Shown here: piece by piece, positions 17,937-27,286 of the stretch
Numbering within the stretch: the stretch's first letter is position 1
How the letters are laid out: every line of letters starts with the position of its first letter
DNA from: Arthrobacter sp. S39
Lineage (GTDB): Bacteria > Actinomycetota > Actinomycetes > Actinomycetales > Micrococcaceae
DNA: 64,000 bases
Direction: 5' to 3'
Assembly (NCBI RefSeq): GCF_004320525.1
Contig: NZ_SIHX01000007.1
Span: forward strand, 204,927 to 268,926
The notes under the pieces: model-generated
Seen by the model: the letters and a program-made list of their open reading frames with translations, nothing else
What the model was told of the DNA's origin: nothing
Databases searched by the model: none
Program-made: the position numbers and the translations under genes

Positions 17937-18224
17937 ATGAGCATCATTTCCGTTGACACCGAACTCCTCCAGCTCAAGTCCGCCAACGTCAAGGCAACGG
18001 TGGACCGGATCAGCGCCGACGTCCAGGCCATGAAACGCGGCCTGGACGAACTCCAGTCCACGTGGCGGGGTTCGGCGGCCACCAACTTCCAGGCGCTGGT
18101 GACCGAATGGACCCTGACCCAAGGCAAGGTCGAAGCCTCGCTGGCCTCGATCAACCTCGCCCTGTCGTCGGCGGCGGCGACCTACGCGCAGGCCGAGCAA
18201 GGCAACACCCAGCGCTTCAGCTGA
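17937..18224 (+). CDS. Orphan WXG100 (ESAT-6-like) protein
   Basis: A 95-residue helical protein with a central WRG (43-45) between two predicted helices, a variant of the WXG hairpin typical of type VII secretion substrates. The ATG follows GAGAGGCAGC. It lies 107 bases downstream of the histidine kinase. No EccC, EccD, EssA or partner WXG100 gene is in the window, so any secretion system must lie elsewhere. The C-terminus lacks an obvious YxxxD/E signal, which leaves secretion uncertain. Confidence 0.86.
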   Translation: MSIISVDTELLQLKSANVKATVDRISADVQAMKRGLDELQSTWRGSAATNFQALVTEWTLTQGKVEASLASINLALSSAAATYAQAEQGNTQRFS

Positions 18225-18308
18225 TGGTGACGCCAGGAAGTGGCGCACACCCGGCGTTCATCAGTGGCGCTCCCCTGGTGCCGATTGCGGCTGGCTGGTT
18301 GGCAGCTG

Positions 18309-19310
18309 TCAGGCTTCGGGGGTGCCCTGGTGGAAGCGGAGCCGCCACCTGCCGTTATCGAGGACCCACAGCGAGCTGCGGAGGATCGTGCCCGAGCGTG
18401 CGTAGCTCCGGTACGTCAGCAGGACCGCGCCGGTGCCGACGCGGTCCGCGCCCAGTATTTCCAGGTCCGTCCGCTCACCGGGGTCTTCCTCCAGAGCCAT
18501 CATCATGGCATCGCGGGTCCACACCCGTCCCGAGCTTCCGATCTCCATAAAGTCGGTATGCAGCAGGACGCCGGTTCGGCCGATGTCGCCACGTACCTCG
18601 GGGCCCAGCAGCTCCCGCTCGAGGCCCTCCACGAGTTCCTCCGGCGACTTTCCGGCCGCGTCGGACGTGCCCAGCGGGTCCTCCTCCAGCTCACTGAACA
18701 GATCCGGCTCGCTGAACCGATCCGGCTCACTCAGCAGGTCCTGGTCATTAAACAGGGAAGGTTCGCTGAAGAGGTCGGGTCCGCCGGAGTCCGCGGCGCG
18801 CACAGGCGCAGTGGGAGAAGCGGCTGCTTCCGGGTGACTCGGGGCTCCGGCGAAACCCGGCCCCGAACGGGCCGCCACGCCCTGCTGGTATGCCGTGGCG
18901 GCAGCACGGGCCCGGTCATCGGCGGCCTCGTTCAGGTCGTGGCCCGCATGCCCTTTGACCCATTCGAACGTGTACTTCCGGCCCGCGATTTCACGGTCCA
19001 GTTCCTTGAGCAGCTCGACGTTCAGGACGGGCTTGCCGTCCGCCTTCCGCCATCCCTTGCGCTTCCACCCGGGCATCCATTTGGTGATGGAGTTGATCAC
19101 GTACTGGCTGTCGCACAAGACCCTCAGGTCTTCGTCGGGAACGTGGGCTGTCGCGCGGAACAGGTCCAGGACAGCCATCAGCTCGCCCTGGTTGTTCGTG
19201 CCGTGCGGCCACCCGCCAGCCCGCCAGCAGTCGTCATTCACGTACCAGGCCCAGCCGGCCGGGCCAGGATTTCCTAAAGCCGAACCGTCGGCAGCTGCAG
19301 TAATCGTCAC
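18309..19310 (-). CDS. rnhA: Ribonuclease HI fused to a C-terminal NTF2-like domain
   Basis: A 333-residue fusion. The N-terminal RNase H domain degrades RNA in RNA-DNA hybrids; its catalytic carboxylates are Asp8, Glu43, Asp67 and the Asp131/132 pair, with KGHAGH before the last. A linker at about 150-215 contains short repeats of DLFSEP type. The C-terminal portion (about 222-330) looks like a DUF4440/NTF2-like domain (RVWTRDAMMMALEED, then WRLRFHQGT). The frame opens at 19358 (GTG), but the GTG at 19310 has AGGA about eight bases upstream and the usual short N-terminus. Convergent with the WXG100 gene. Confidence 0.88.
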   Translation of the reverse strand: MTITAAADGSALGNPGPAGWAWYVNDDCWRAGGWPHGTNNQGELMAVLDLFRATAHVPDEDLRVLCDSQYVINSITKWMPGWKRKGWRKADGKPVLNVELLKELDREIAGRKYTFEWVKGHAGHDLNEAADDRARAAATAYQQGVAARSGPGFAGAPSHPEAAASPTAPVRAADSGGPDLFSEPSLFNDQDLLSEPDRFSEPDLFSELEEDPLGTSDAAGKSPEELVEGLERELLGPEVRGDIGRTGVLLHTDFMEIGSSGRVWTRDAMMMALEEDPGERTDLEILGADRVGTGAVLLTYRSYARSGTILRSSLWVLDNGRWRLRFHQGTPEA

Positions 19311-19423
19311 GGAACCATCCTGCCAGACAGCGCCGACAGCGCATTTCGCCGCCCGCACGGGAAACCGCTTACCGAAAATCTCTTGACGCCGAAGCCGAAG
19401 CGCGGCAGAATCGGAATCCTAAC

Positions 19424-19441
19424 CGAGAAAGCGCTTTCTCG
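19424..19441. promoter_or_regulatory. LacI-type operator upstream of the sugar-binding protein gene
   Basis: A perfect 18-base palindrome, CGAGAAAGC followed by GCTTTCTCG, lies 81 bases before the start codon. A candidate promoter sits just upstream (TTGACG at 19382-19387, CAGAAT at 19406-19411), placing the operator over early transcribed sequence. The AAGCGCTTT core resembles LacI-family sites and the two boxes near 60 kb. Confidence 0.8.
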
Positions 19442-19522
19442 ATTGAGCTGTCCCACCGGCACCGAGGCCGTGACGGGAACACAGACGGGGTGGACCTCCA
19501 CCCTTTTGAGGAAGGCACATCA

Positions 19523-20833
19523 ATGAAGATTCGGGCCATCAGCCGCAGGAAGTTCCAGTTCGGCGCAGTCGCCGTCGCTGTTTCACTGCTTGCCACCGGC
19601 TGCGGTGCATCCGGGGGTTCCAGCGAGAACGACCAGGTCACCCTGCGGTTCGCCTGGTGGGGCAACGAGTACCTCAATGCGCAGACGGAAAAAGTCATCG
19701 ACGCGTTCGAGGCCGAACATCCCAACATCAAGATCGAATCCGAGCCGGGCGAATGGGCCAGCTACTGGGACAAGCTCGCCACCAAGACGGCGGCCAATGA
19801 CGCGCCTGACGTGATCCAGATGGACCAGAAGTACATCGCCGAATACGGCGGCCGCGGGGCGCTGCTGGACCTGTCCAAACAGAGCGGGATCGACACCTCC
19901 AAGCTGGACAAGGAATCCCTGGCGTCCGGACAATACGACAACGCACAGTACGGCCTGAGCACCGGCAAGAACGCGTACGTCATCATGGCCAACACGAAGG
20001 TCTTCGAAGCAGCCAACGTGCCTGTCCCCGACGACACCAAGTGGACCTGGGACGACTTTGTGGACACGGCAGCGAAGCTCAGCGCGGCCGGCGACGGGAA
20101 GAACTACGGTGCCGCCTATGGCAGCAACGAGGCAGACCTCATCATCTGGCTGCGGCAGCACGGCGAGAACCTGTACTCCCAGGACGGGAAACTGGATTTC
20201 AACGCCTCTACCGCAGCGTCGTTCTGGGAGCGCCTCAAGGAACAGCGTGACTCCAAGGCCAGCCCGCCGGCCACGGTCGCCACAGAGGACTCCGGCGCCG
20301 GCCTGGAGGAGAGCCTGTTCGGCACCAACCGGGTAGGCATGGCCTGGTGGTGGACCAACCAGCTGGGTTCGCTGGAAACCACCACCGGGAGCGGCATCAA
20401 AATGCTCCGCGCCCCCAGTGTCGACGGGAAGTCTGCTGACAACGGCATGTACTACAAGCCCACGATGTTCTGGTCCGCGTCCTCACGGTCCAAGCACCCC
20501 GAAGCCGCCGCGACGTTCATCAACTACCTGGCCAACAGCCCGGCGGCAGGGGCCATCCTCATGACCGACCGCGGAGTGCCCGGCAACTCTGAAATCGTGG
20601 AGAAGATCACGCCCGCCCTCAAGCCCGCGGACACCACCGTGGTGGCCTTCCTGAAGGACATCGCGCCGGATGTCGCCGACGCGCCTCCCGTCCCGCCCGT
20701 AGGTGCAGGCAGCGTCCAGAACGTCATCAAGCGCTTCACCGACGAAGTCCTGTACGACCGGATGTCTCCCCAGGCAGCCGCCGAGGCCTTCAAGAAGGAA
20801 GTCGAAGGAATGCTGGCAACGGCCCGCAAGTAG
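19523..20833 (+). CDS. Sugar ABC transporter solute-binding lipoprotein (family 1), orphan
   Basis: A 436-residue extracytoplasmic lipoprotein that captures a sugar or oligosaccharide. The lipobox LLATGC gives Cys25, after a basic RRK n-region. The mature part is a typical family 1 binding protein (VTLRFAWWGNEYLNAQTEKVI, then DAPDVIQMDQKYIAEYG). The ATG at 19523 follows GAGGAAGG. No permease genes follow: groEL lies convergent 125 bases away. It must therefore work with membrane subunits encoded elsewhere, plausibly energised by the MsiK-type ATPase at 55.8 kb. A LacI-type operator controls it. Confidence 0.91.
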   Translation: MKIRAISRRKFQFGAVAVAVSLLATGCGASGGSSENDQVTLRFAWWGNEYLNAQTEKVIDAFEAEHPNIKIESEPGEWASYWDKLATKTAANDAPDVIQMDQKYIAEYGGRGALLDLSKQSGIDTSKLDKESLASGQYDNAQYGLSTGKNAYVIMANTKVFEAANVPVPDDTKWTWDDFVDTAAKLSAAGDGKNYGAAYGSNEADLIIWLRQHGENLYSQDGKLDFNASTAASFWERLKEQRDSKASPPATVATEDSGAGLEESLFGTNRVGMAWWWTNQLGSLETTTGSGIKMLRAPSVDGKSADNGMYYKPTMFWSASSRSKHPEAAATFINYLANSPAAGAILMTDRGVPGNSEIVEKITPALKPADTTVVAFLKDIAPDVADAPPVPPVGAGSVQNVIKRFTDEVLYDRMSPQAAAEAFKKEVEGMLATARK

Positions 20834-20888
20834 CGGAGCCCGGAAGCCCGCACATCCTGGCAACAAAGCACGGGTCACCAGCAAAAAA

Positions 20889-20925
20889 ATAATGCGGCCC
20901 CCTCCAGTGGAGGGGGCCGCATTAT
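20889..20925. terminator. Bidirectional terminator between the sugar-binding protein and groEL
   Basis: A near-perfect long hairpin with outer arms ATAATGCGG and CCGCATTAT and an inner CCCCCTCC/GGAGGGGG pairing. A seven-A run on the left gives a T-tract for the minus-strand groEL transcript, and TTT follows on the plus strand. Confidence 0.87.
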
Positions 20926-20958
20926 GGTTTGCGCGGAACGTAGTCCGGGCGCTGGGGA

Positions 20959-22692
<1,734 letters not shown>

Positions 22693-22767
22693 TCACTCCA
22701 GTAAGGTATTTCTTTCGCTCCTCGACCGGCGCCTGGGCTCCGGGACCGGCCTGGGCCGGGCGTCGCT

Positions 22768-22794
22768 TTAGCAGTCGGTGCGTAAGAGTGCTAA
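22768..22794 (-). promoter_or_regulatory. CIRCE element (distal copy) of groEL
   Basis: TTAGCAGTC, nine bases, GAGTGCTAA: one mismatch to the CIRCE consensus TTAGCACTC-N9-GAGTGCTAA, the binding site of the repressor HrcA. It lies 181 bases upstream of groEL and eight bases from a second copy. Confidence 0.88.
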
Positions 22795-22802
22795 GTCAAT
22801 AA

Positions 22803-22829
22803 TTAGCACTCCATAGGTGAGAGTGCAAG
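22803..22829 (-). promoter_or_regulatory. CIRCE element (second copy) of groEL
   Basis: TTAGCACTC, nine bases, GAGTGCAAG: the left arm is perfect and the right arm has two changes. The right arm of the neighbouring copy and the left arm of this one also form an inverted pair (GAGTGCTAA-N8-TTAGCACTC), so alternative HrcA pairings are possible. Confidence 0.88.
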
Positions 22830-22880
22830 CGAATAGTCCCGGAAACCAGTGTCTGCGGGCCCTCGTTTCGCTCCCGGCGA

Positions 22881-24146
22881 TCAGCCTGCGGCGCGCCCCG
22901 CCGATTCACGGCCGCTCAGCTTGGCCTTGTTGTCGGCTCCGTAGGTGAACACCGTGAAGTTTGCGGAGGTGATGTCCCCGCTGGCGTCGAATCCGATCGG
23001 ACCGGATTGCCCGTCGTAGTTGGCGCCGGCTCCGGTCCTAAGCGCTGACACGCAGTCCTTGTAGGACGAGCAGGGGGCAGCCTGCTTCGGTTCCGTCCCC
23101 GGAGCCGTGCCGCCGGAGACGGAAATCAGGTTTGCCGCGATGGACCGGCCCGAGTCGTCGTCTGCCGCCGCTGCTGCCAGGACAGCCAGCGTCACGGCGT
23201 CGTAGGCCTCGGGAGCGTAGGAGAGGTCCTTCAGCGACGGATCGACGGCAAGGAGGCGGGCCTGGAACTCCACGGAGGGGAACAAGCCCGGCACCACAGC
23301 CCGGGCGCCGTCGAGCGCCTTGGATCCCAGTCCCGAACCATACTGGCCGAACGCGCCGTCGCTGAGGATGATCTTGCTCCCGGACAGTCCCGCATTGTTC
23401 AGCTCCGCAATGGCCCCCTGCGCGTCGTCCCGCGCGATGAGCACCACCGCATCAGGCGCAGCCGTCCGGGCCGCTGCGGCGGCCTGCCGCGCCTCGCCCG
23501 GCTTGAACGCTGATGTGCTGGAGGTTTCCAGCCCGGCTCCCTTGGCCGCACTGGCCACCGCGGCAGAGACATCCTTGCCGTAGGTGCTGTCCTGGTGGAC
23601 AATCGCCAGGGTCTTTGCGCCGCCGTCCTTGGCGAGTTTGACGAGCACCGAGGCCTGTGCGACGTCGGCAGCCGCGGTGCGGAAGTAGTAGCCGCCGCTT
23701 TTGTACTTGCTCAGCCCTGCCGCCGAGTTGGCCGGTGAGATGAGCGGAATCCGTGCAGCGGACAGAACGTCAATGACGGCGGCAGCGTGGCTGGAATCGG
23801 TGGGTCCGATAACGACGTCGGCCTTGGCGGCGGCCAGCTCCCTGGCCTGCGCGTCGGGTTCGCCTGCTGGCTGGGGCAGCAGTTCAACCGGCTTGCCCTT
23901 GAGGCCGCCGGTGCTGTTGATTTCCTGCACGGCAAGTTTGGCCGCGGCAAGCTGAGAGTCGTTGAGGAAGTCCTGCGCTCCGGTGCTGTCCAGGATCAGC
24001 CCGACGCGCAGTGTTCCGTCACCCGAGGCCTCCACCGAATCCAGCCGGGCATTTCCCGCCGCGGCGCCGCACCCGGCCAGCGCAAGCAGGAGCGCCGACG
24101 TTGCGGGTATGCGGACAAGGGACGACCGGAAACTCAAGGACTTCAC
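22881..24146 (-). CDS. Branched-chain amino acid-type ABC solute-binding lipoprotein, orphan
   Basis: A 421-residue lipoprotein with lipobox LALAGC (Cys26). The mature part is a periplasmic-binding-protein type 1 fold of the Leu/Ile/Val or amide-binding kind ([15 protein letters not shown], then [19 protein letters not shown]). Its GTG start overlaps the stop of the upstream cold-shock gene by four bases (GTGA), an unusual pairing that suggests coupling. No LivH/M/G/F permease or ATPase genes are nearby. The ligand cannot be told from the sequence. Confidence 0.88.
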   Translation of the reverse strand: MKSLSFRSSLVRIPATSALLLALAGCGAAAGNARLDSVEASGDGTLRVGLILDSTGAQDFLNDSQLAAAKLAVQEINSTGGLKGKPVELLPQPAGEPDAQARELAAAKADVVIGPTDSSHAAAVIDVLSAARIPLISPANSAAGLSKYKSGGYYFRTAAADVAQASVLVKLAKDGGAKTLAIVHQDSTYGKDVSAAVASAAKGAGLETSSTSAFKPGEARQAAAAARTAAPDAVVLIARDDAQGAIAELNNAGLSGSKIILSDGAFGQYGSGLGSKALDGARAVVPGLFPSVEFQARLLAVDPSLKDLSYAPEAYDAVTLAVLAAAAADDDSGRSIAANLISVSGGTAPGTEPKQAAPCSSYKDCVSALRTGAGANYDGQSGPIGFDASGDITSANFTVFTYGADNKAKLSGRESAGRAAG

Positions 24147-24349
24147 TCGGCCGGCCGGACGCTTTCGGCCTGCGGGCCCTTCTCGCCTTCGCCGATTTCC
24201 AGCTCAACGCGCTGGCCCTCGTCGAGTGCACGGTAGCCTTCACCCTGGATCGCGGACCAGTGGACAAAGACGTCGTCACCGGAGCCGTCCACGGTAATAA
24301 AGCCGTAGCCCTTTTCAGCGTTGAACCATTTCACGGTTCCCAGTGCCAT
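24143..24349 (-). CDS. cspA: Cold-shock protein, CspA family
   Basis: A 68-residue single-domain nucleic-acid chaperone: [18 protein letters not shown] with RNP1-like KGYGFI and RNP2-like VFVHWSAI. The ATG at 24349 gives the standard N-terminus; a longer frame to 24385 adds 12 non-conserved residues. The stop overlaps the GTG of the following solute-binding lipoprotein gene. About 150 bases upstream are gene-free and may form a long leader, common for cold-shock genes. Confidence 0.94.
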   Translation of the reverse strand: MALGTVKWFNAEKGYGFITVDGSGDDVFVHWSAIQGEGYRALDEGQRVELEIGEGEKGPQAESVRPAE

Positions 24350-24506
24350 GATGCCCACTCTTTCAGTAGCGTCCGCAAGGCCCACGCCACGGTGTGCCGC
24401 TTTTTACGAACCGAAGCCTGAAATCACTCTAGCCAATGGCCGCCGGACCGGCCGAGGGGCAGGGCCGGGCTGGCCGTCAATAGTTATTCAGGTGTAACCC
24501 GGATCC

Positions 24507-25142
24507 CTACTTGAAGCCTGGCCCCAGCACCACAACCAGAGGCACCTGGAATTCGGTGCTGCTGACCATCGTGGGAATGTTCAGGAGTTTGGAAAGTGCC
24601 TCGGCGTTGGCCTGCTGGGCCGCACCGGCATAGAAGATCACCGAAGTCTGCTGCGGCGTGCCGCCCCAGTTGCCTACCTGCCCCAGCGTCCAGCCGTCCG
24701 CCTGGACTATCGAGCTGACCCTGCCCGCAAGGCCGGCCGTACCGGCCCCGTTGTAGACCGCGAGGCCCTGGGACTTGTTCACTGCGGCGGCGGAGGCAGT
24801 AGCGGAGGGCGTTGCACTCGGCTCAGGCACGGTACTGGCGGAAGGCTCCGCGCTGGGGGAAGCCTCGGAGCCCGCAGACGGTTCGGCGCTGGCGGACGGG
24901 TCCGTGCCGGCCTCCGGCGCGGCCGGCGTCTCCAGGCTCGTGGCGGCCTGGCTGCCTGCCTGGGTGAAGCCCAGCTGCGGGAGGAACAGGAAGGAGACGA
25001 CGCCGATGGCCAGGGCTACGATGCCAACGGCAAGCATCGGCCACAGGCGGGGCCTCGACGGCGCGGAAGCTGCCCGGTGGACGCCCTGGCGCGAGGCGGT
25101 CTCCGGAACCTTGTCGAATTCATCCCGAGCGTATCTGGTCAT
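24507..25142 (-). CDS. LytR C-terminal domain (LytR_C) membrane protein
   Basis: A 211-residue membrane-anchored protein. A basic cytoplasmic N-terminus precedes one transmembrane helix at about 36-56, then a Pro/Ser/Ala/Glu-rich extracellular linker (about 65-120) with PSASAEPSA-type repeats, then a LytR_C domain (about 122-210; LAVYNGAGTAGLAGRV, then TSVIFYAGAAQQANAEAL). It lacks the catalytic LCP domain, so it is not a wall-polymer ligase; this stand-alone form has no firm role. It lies downstream of the DUF3263 gene, 51 bases away, as an operon. Confidence 0.86.
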   Translation of the reverse strand: MTRYARDEFDKVPETASRQGVHRAASAPSRPRLWPMLAVGIVALAIGVVSFLFLPQLGFTQAGSQAATSLETPAAPEAGTDPSASAEPSAGSEASPSAEPSASTVPEPSATPSATASAAAVNKSQGLAVYNGAGTAGLAGRVSSIVQADGWTLGQVGNWGGTPQQTSVIFYAGAAQQANAEALSKLLNIPTMVSSTEFQVPLVVVLGPGFK

Positions 25143-25193
25143 GGTGGCGAGACATCCTTGTTGATTGCTGCTGATGGCTCAGCACGAGCGTGG

Positions 25194-25523
25194 TTACGCG
25201 TCCGAACCGAGGCGGCGTGCAGTACGTGCCCGCTGTCGCGACGTTCGTAGTCTACGCAATCTCTTGACGAGCATCGGATCGTGGGCCAGCGCATCCTCGG
25301 TGTCGATCAGCGCATTGAGAAGCTGGTAGTAGTGCGTTGCGGAGAGGTCGAAGAGTTCCCTGATGGCCTGTTCCTTGGCTCCGGCGTACTTCCACCACTG
25401 CCGCTCCAGGGCGAGCATCTGCTGCTCCCGCTCGCCCAGCGGCGAGTCACGGAGGGAAAAGTCAGCCAGCAGCGAGCCACGTTCTTCGGGCTCCGGCAGG
25501 TGTTCCCGAGCTGGTTCCGCCAC
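25194..25523 (-). CDS. DUF3263 family protein
   Basis: A 109-residue basic cytoplasmic protein with a GTG start. It matches the actinobacterial DUF3263 family: LGEREQQMLALERQWWKYAGAK then IRELFDLSATHYYQLLNALI, which reads like a helix-turn-helix, and an Arg-rich C-terminus (RRLRTSRQRARTARRL). A DNA-binding role is likely from sequence but not established. It is the first gene of a pair with LytR_C and divergent from ung. Confidence 0.87.
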   Translation of the reverse strand: MAEPAREHLPEPEERGSLLADFSLRDSPLGEREQQMLALERQWWKYAGAKEQAIRELFDLSATHYYQLLNALIDTEDALAHDPMLVKRLRRLRTSRQRARTARRLGSDA

Positions 25524-25658
25524 GGCACACTCCTTCGCTGGATTTCGCTGGATAAGGTTAAAAGTCCCACCCCCATGCTACGGACGAATAACAGCCTTGT
25601 CATTTACGCCGCGTTACGTCCTCCGCGGACCCGGGGGGCATGCTGAGACAATGGGGGC

Positions 25659-26429
25659 GTGTTTGATTCAGAGCCCCTCTTCGAGCTGGAGCCGGAAGCG
25701 GCGGAGGCTGTCGGGTTTGCCGATATGGCACTGCTGCCGCTCGCCGACCTGATGGCCGGCGACTGGGCTGCCGCCCTGGCGGGGGTGGAAGAGGACCTGC
25801 GTGCCGTCCTGCGTTTCCTGGCCGCCGACGTCGCGGCCGGGCACCAGGTGCTGCCGTCGCCGTCGAACGTCCTCCGCGCGTTCCGGCAGCCGCTGGCTGA
25901 CGTCAGAGTACTGATCGTCGGGCAGGACCCGTACCCAACGCCGGGGCACGCCGTCGGCTTGTCCTTCGCCGTGGCCCCCGGCACCCGCCCCATTCCCCGG
26001 AGCCTGGCCAACATCTACAAGGAGCTCGAAGCCGACATGGGGTTCCCCGCACGCGTCCACGGCGACCTGACCGCCTGGACGGAACAGGGCGTGCTGCTCC
26101 TCAACCGGGTGATGAGCGTGCGTGCCGGCGCCGCGGGATCCCACCGCGGGAAGGGCTGGGAGGAAATCACGACGGCGGCAGTCACCGCGGTGGCCGGCCG
26201 GCAGCGCGCGGACGGCCGCAGGTCCCCGCTGGTGGCGGTGCTGTGGGGCAAGGACGCGGAATCAGTCCGGCCCCTTTTGTCCGGCGCCGCGATAGTCTCC
26301 AGCGCGCACCCCAGCCCACTGTCGGCGTCGCGCGGTTTTTTCGGTTCCCGGCCTTTCAGCCAGGCCAACGCACTGCTGGAACAGCAGGGAAGCCCGGGCG
26401 TAACCTGGGAACTCCCGCCGGTCCCTTAG
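25659..26429 (+). CDS. ung: Uracil-DNA glycosylase, family 1
   Basis: Removes uracil from DNA in base excision repair. The 256-residue protein carries the water-activating motif GQDPYPTPGHAVGLSF with catalytic Asp90 and the C-terminal HPSPLSASRGF loop that inserts into the DNA. GTG start. The stop codon lies inside the DtxR box that controls the next gene. A sequence of about 30 extra N-terminal residues compared with E. coli is unremarkable for actinobacteria. Confidence 0.95.
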   Translation: MFDSEPLFELEPEAAEAVGFADMALLPLADLMAGDWAAALAGVEEDLRAVLRFLAADVAAGHQVLPSPSNVLRAFRQPLADVRVLIVGQDPYPTPGHAVGLSFAVAPGTRPIPRSLANIYKELEADMGFPARVHGDLTAWTEQGVLLLNRVMSVRAGAAGSHRGKGWEEITTAAVTAVAGRQRADGRRSPLVAVLWGKDAESVRPLLSGAAIVSSAHPSPLSASRGFFGSRPFSQANALLEQQGSPGVTWELPPVP

Positions 26430-26444
26430 CTTAGGCTTGCCTTA
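26426..26444 (+). promoter_or_regulatory. DtxR/IdeR iron box overlapping the start of the siderophore reductase gene
   Basis: TTAGCTTAGGCTTGCCTTA matches the DtxR consensus TTAGGTTAGGCTAACCTAA at 15 of 19 positions. Its last base is the A of the start codon. TAGGCT at 26432-26437 sits at -12 to -7 relative to that A, the -10 position of a leaderless transcript, so repressor binding would block the promoter directly. Confidence 0.83.
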
Positions 26445-27286
26445 TGAGCACAGTCCCCGCCGCCACCAGCGCTACCAAAAAGACCCGTCCGCAGATCAGC
26501 CTCACCGTGATCCGCCGCGAAGAGTTGTCGCCGCACATGGTCAGGATCGTTGCCGGCGGCGACGGCTTCGCTGACTACGTCAACAACGATTTTGTTGACC
26601 GCTACGTGAAGATCGCGTTTCCCCAGCCGGGCGTCGACTACGAGCAGCCGCTGGACCTCTGGAAGATCCGGGAAACCATGCCCCGCGAGCAGTGGCCCTT
26701 CACGCGCACCTACACGGTCCGCTGGGTGGACCCGGCGGCACGGGAACTGGCCATCGATTTTGTGATCCACGGCGACGAGGGCCTGGCCGGCCCGTGGGCG
26801 GCCTCCGCGCAGCCCGGCGATTCGCTGACTTTCACCGGACCCGGCGGCGCCTACAACCCGGCGCCGGATGCCGACTGGTACCTCTTTGCCGGTGACGAAG
26901 CCGCGCTTCCCGCCATCGCTGCTTCATTGGAGTCCCTGCCCGCGTCCGCGTTGGGAGTGGCGTTCCTGGAGGTGGACAGCGACGCCGACATCCAGCCCGT
27001 CACGGCCCCGGCCGGCGTGGAAGTCACCTGGCTCCGGCGTAACGGCGCTCCCGCCGGCGCCGGCGACCTGCTGGTGTCGGCCGTCGCCAACGCCAACTGG
27101 CCCGAAGCCGGGAAAGTCGATGTATTTGCGCACGGCGAGCGCGGCTACATGAAGGGCCTGCGCGACGTGTTTTTTGTCCAGCGGGGCCTCGAGCGCAAGC
27201 AGGTGTCACTGTCCGGTTACTGGGCCGCGGGCCGGGTCGAGGACGATTTCCAGGCCGAAAAGAAACTGCCCATCGGGCAGATCTAG
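26444..27286 (+). CDS. Siderophore-interacting protein (FAD-dependent ferric reductase, ViuB family)
   Basis: A 280-residue cytoplasmic flavoprotein that reduces ferric siderophores to release iron. The FAD-binding domain (about 20-140) contains RTYTVRWVDPAARELAIDFVIHG, and the C-terminal SIP domain includes DWYLFAGDEAALPAIAASLE, with SLSGYWAAGR near the end. The ATG at 26444 has no Shine-Dalgarno site; with a -10 box ending six bases upstream the mRNA is probably leaderless. A DtxR box covers the start, so iron represses it. No siderophore biosynthesis genes are nearby. Its end overlaps thrE convergently. Confidence 0.92.
   Translation: MSTVPAATSATKKTRPQISLTVIRREELSPHMVRIVAGGDGFADYVNNDFVDRYVKIAFPQPGVDYEQPLDLWKIRETMPREQWPFTRTYTVRWVDPAARELAIDFVIHGDEGLAGPWAASAQPGDSLTFTGPGGAYNPAPDADWYLFAGDEAALPAIAASLESLPASALGVAFLEVDSDADIQPVTAPAGVEVTWLRRNGAPAGAGDLLVSAVANANWPEAGKVDVFAHGERGYMKGLRDVFFVQRGLERKQVSLSGYWAAGRVEDDFQAEKKLPIGQI

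Noticed and set aside
17937..18224. A type VII secretion locus
   Set aside because: Only one WXG100 gene is present; no ATPase, channel or protease component is in the window.
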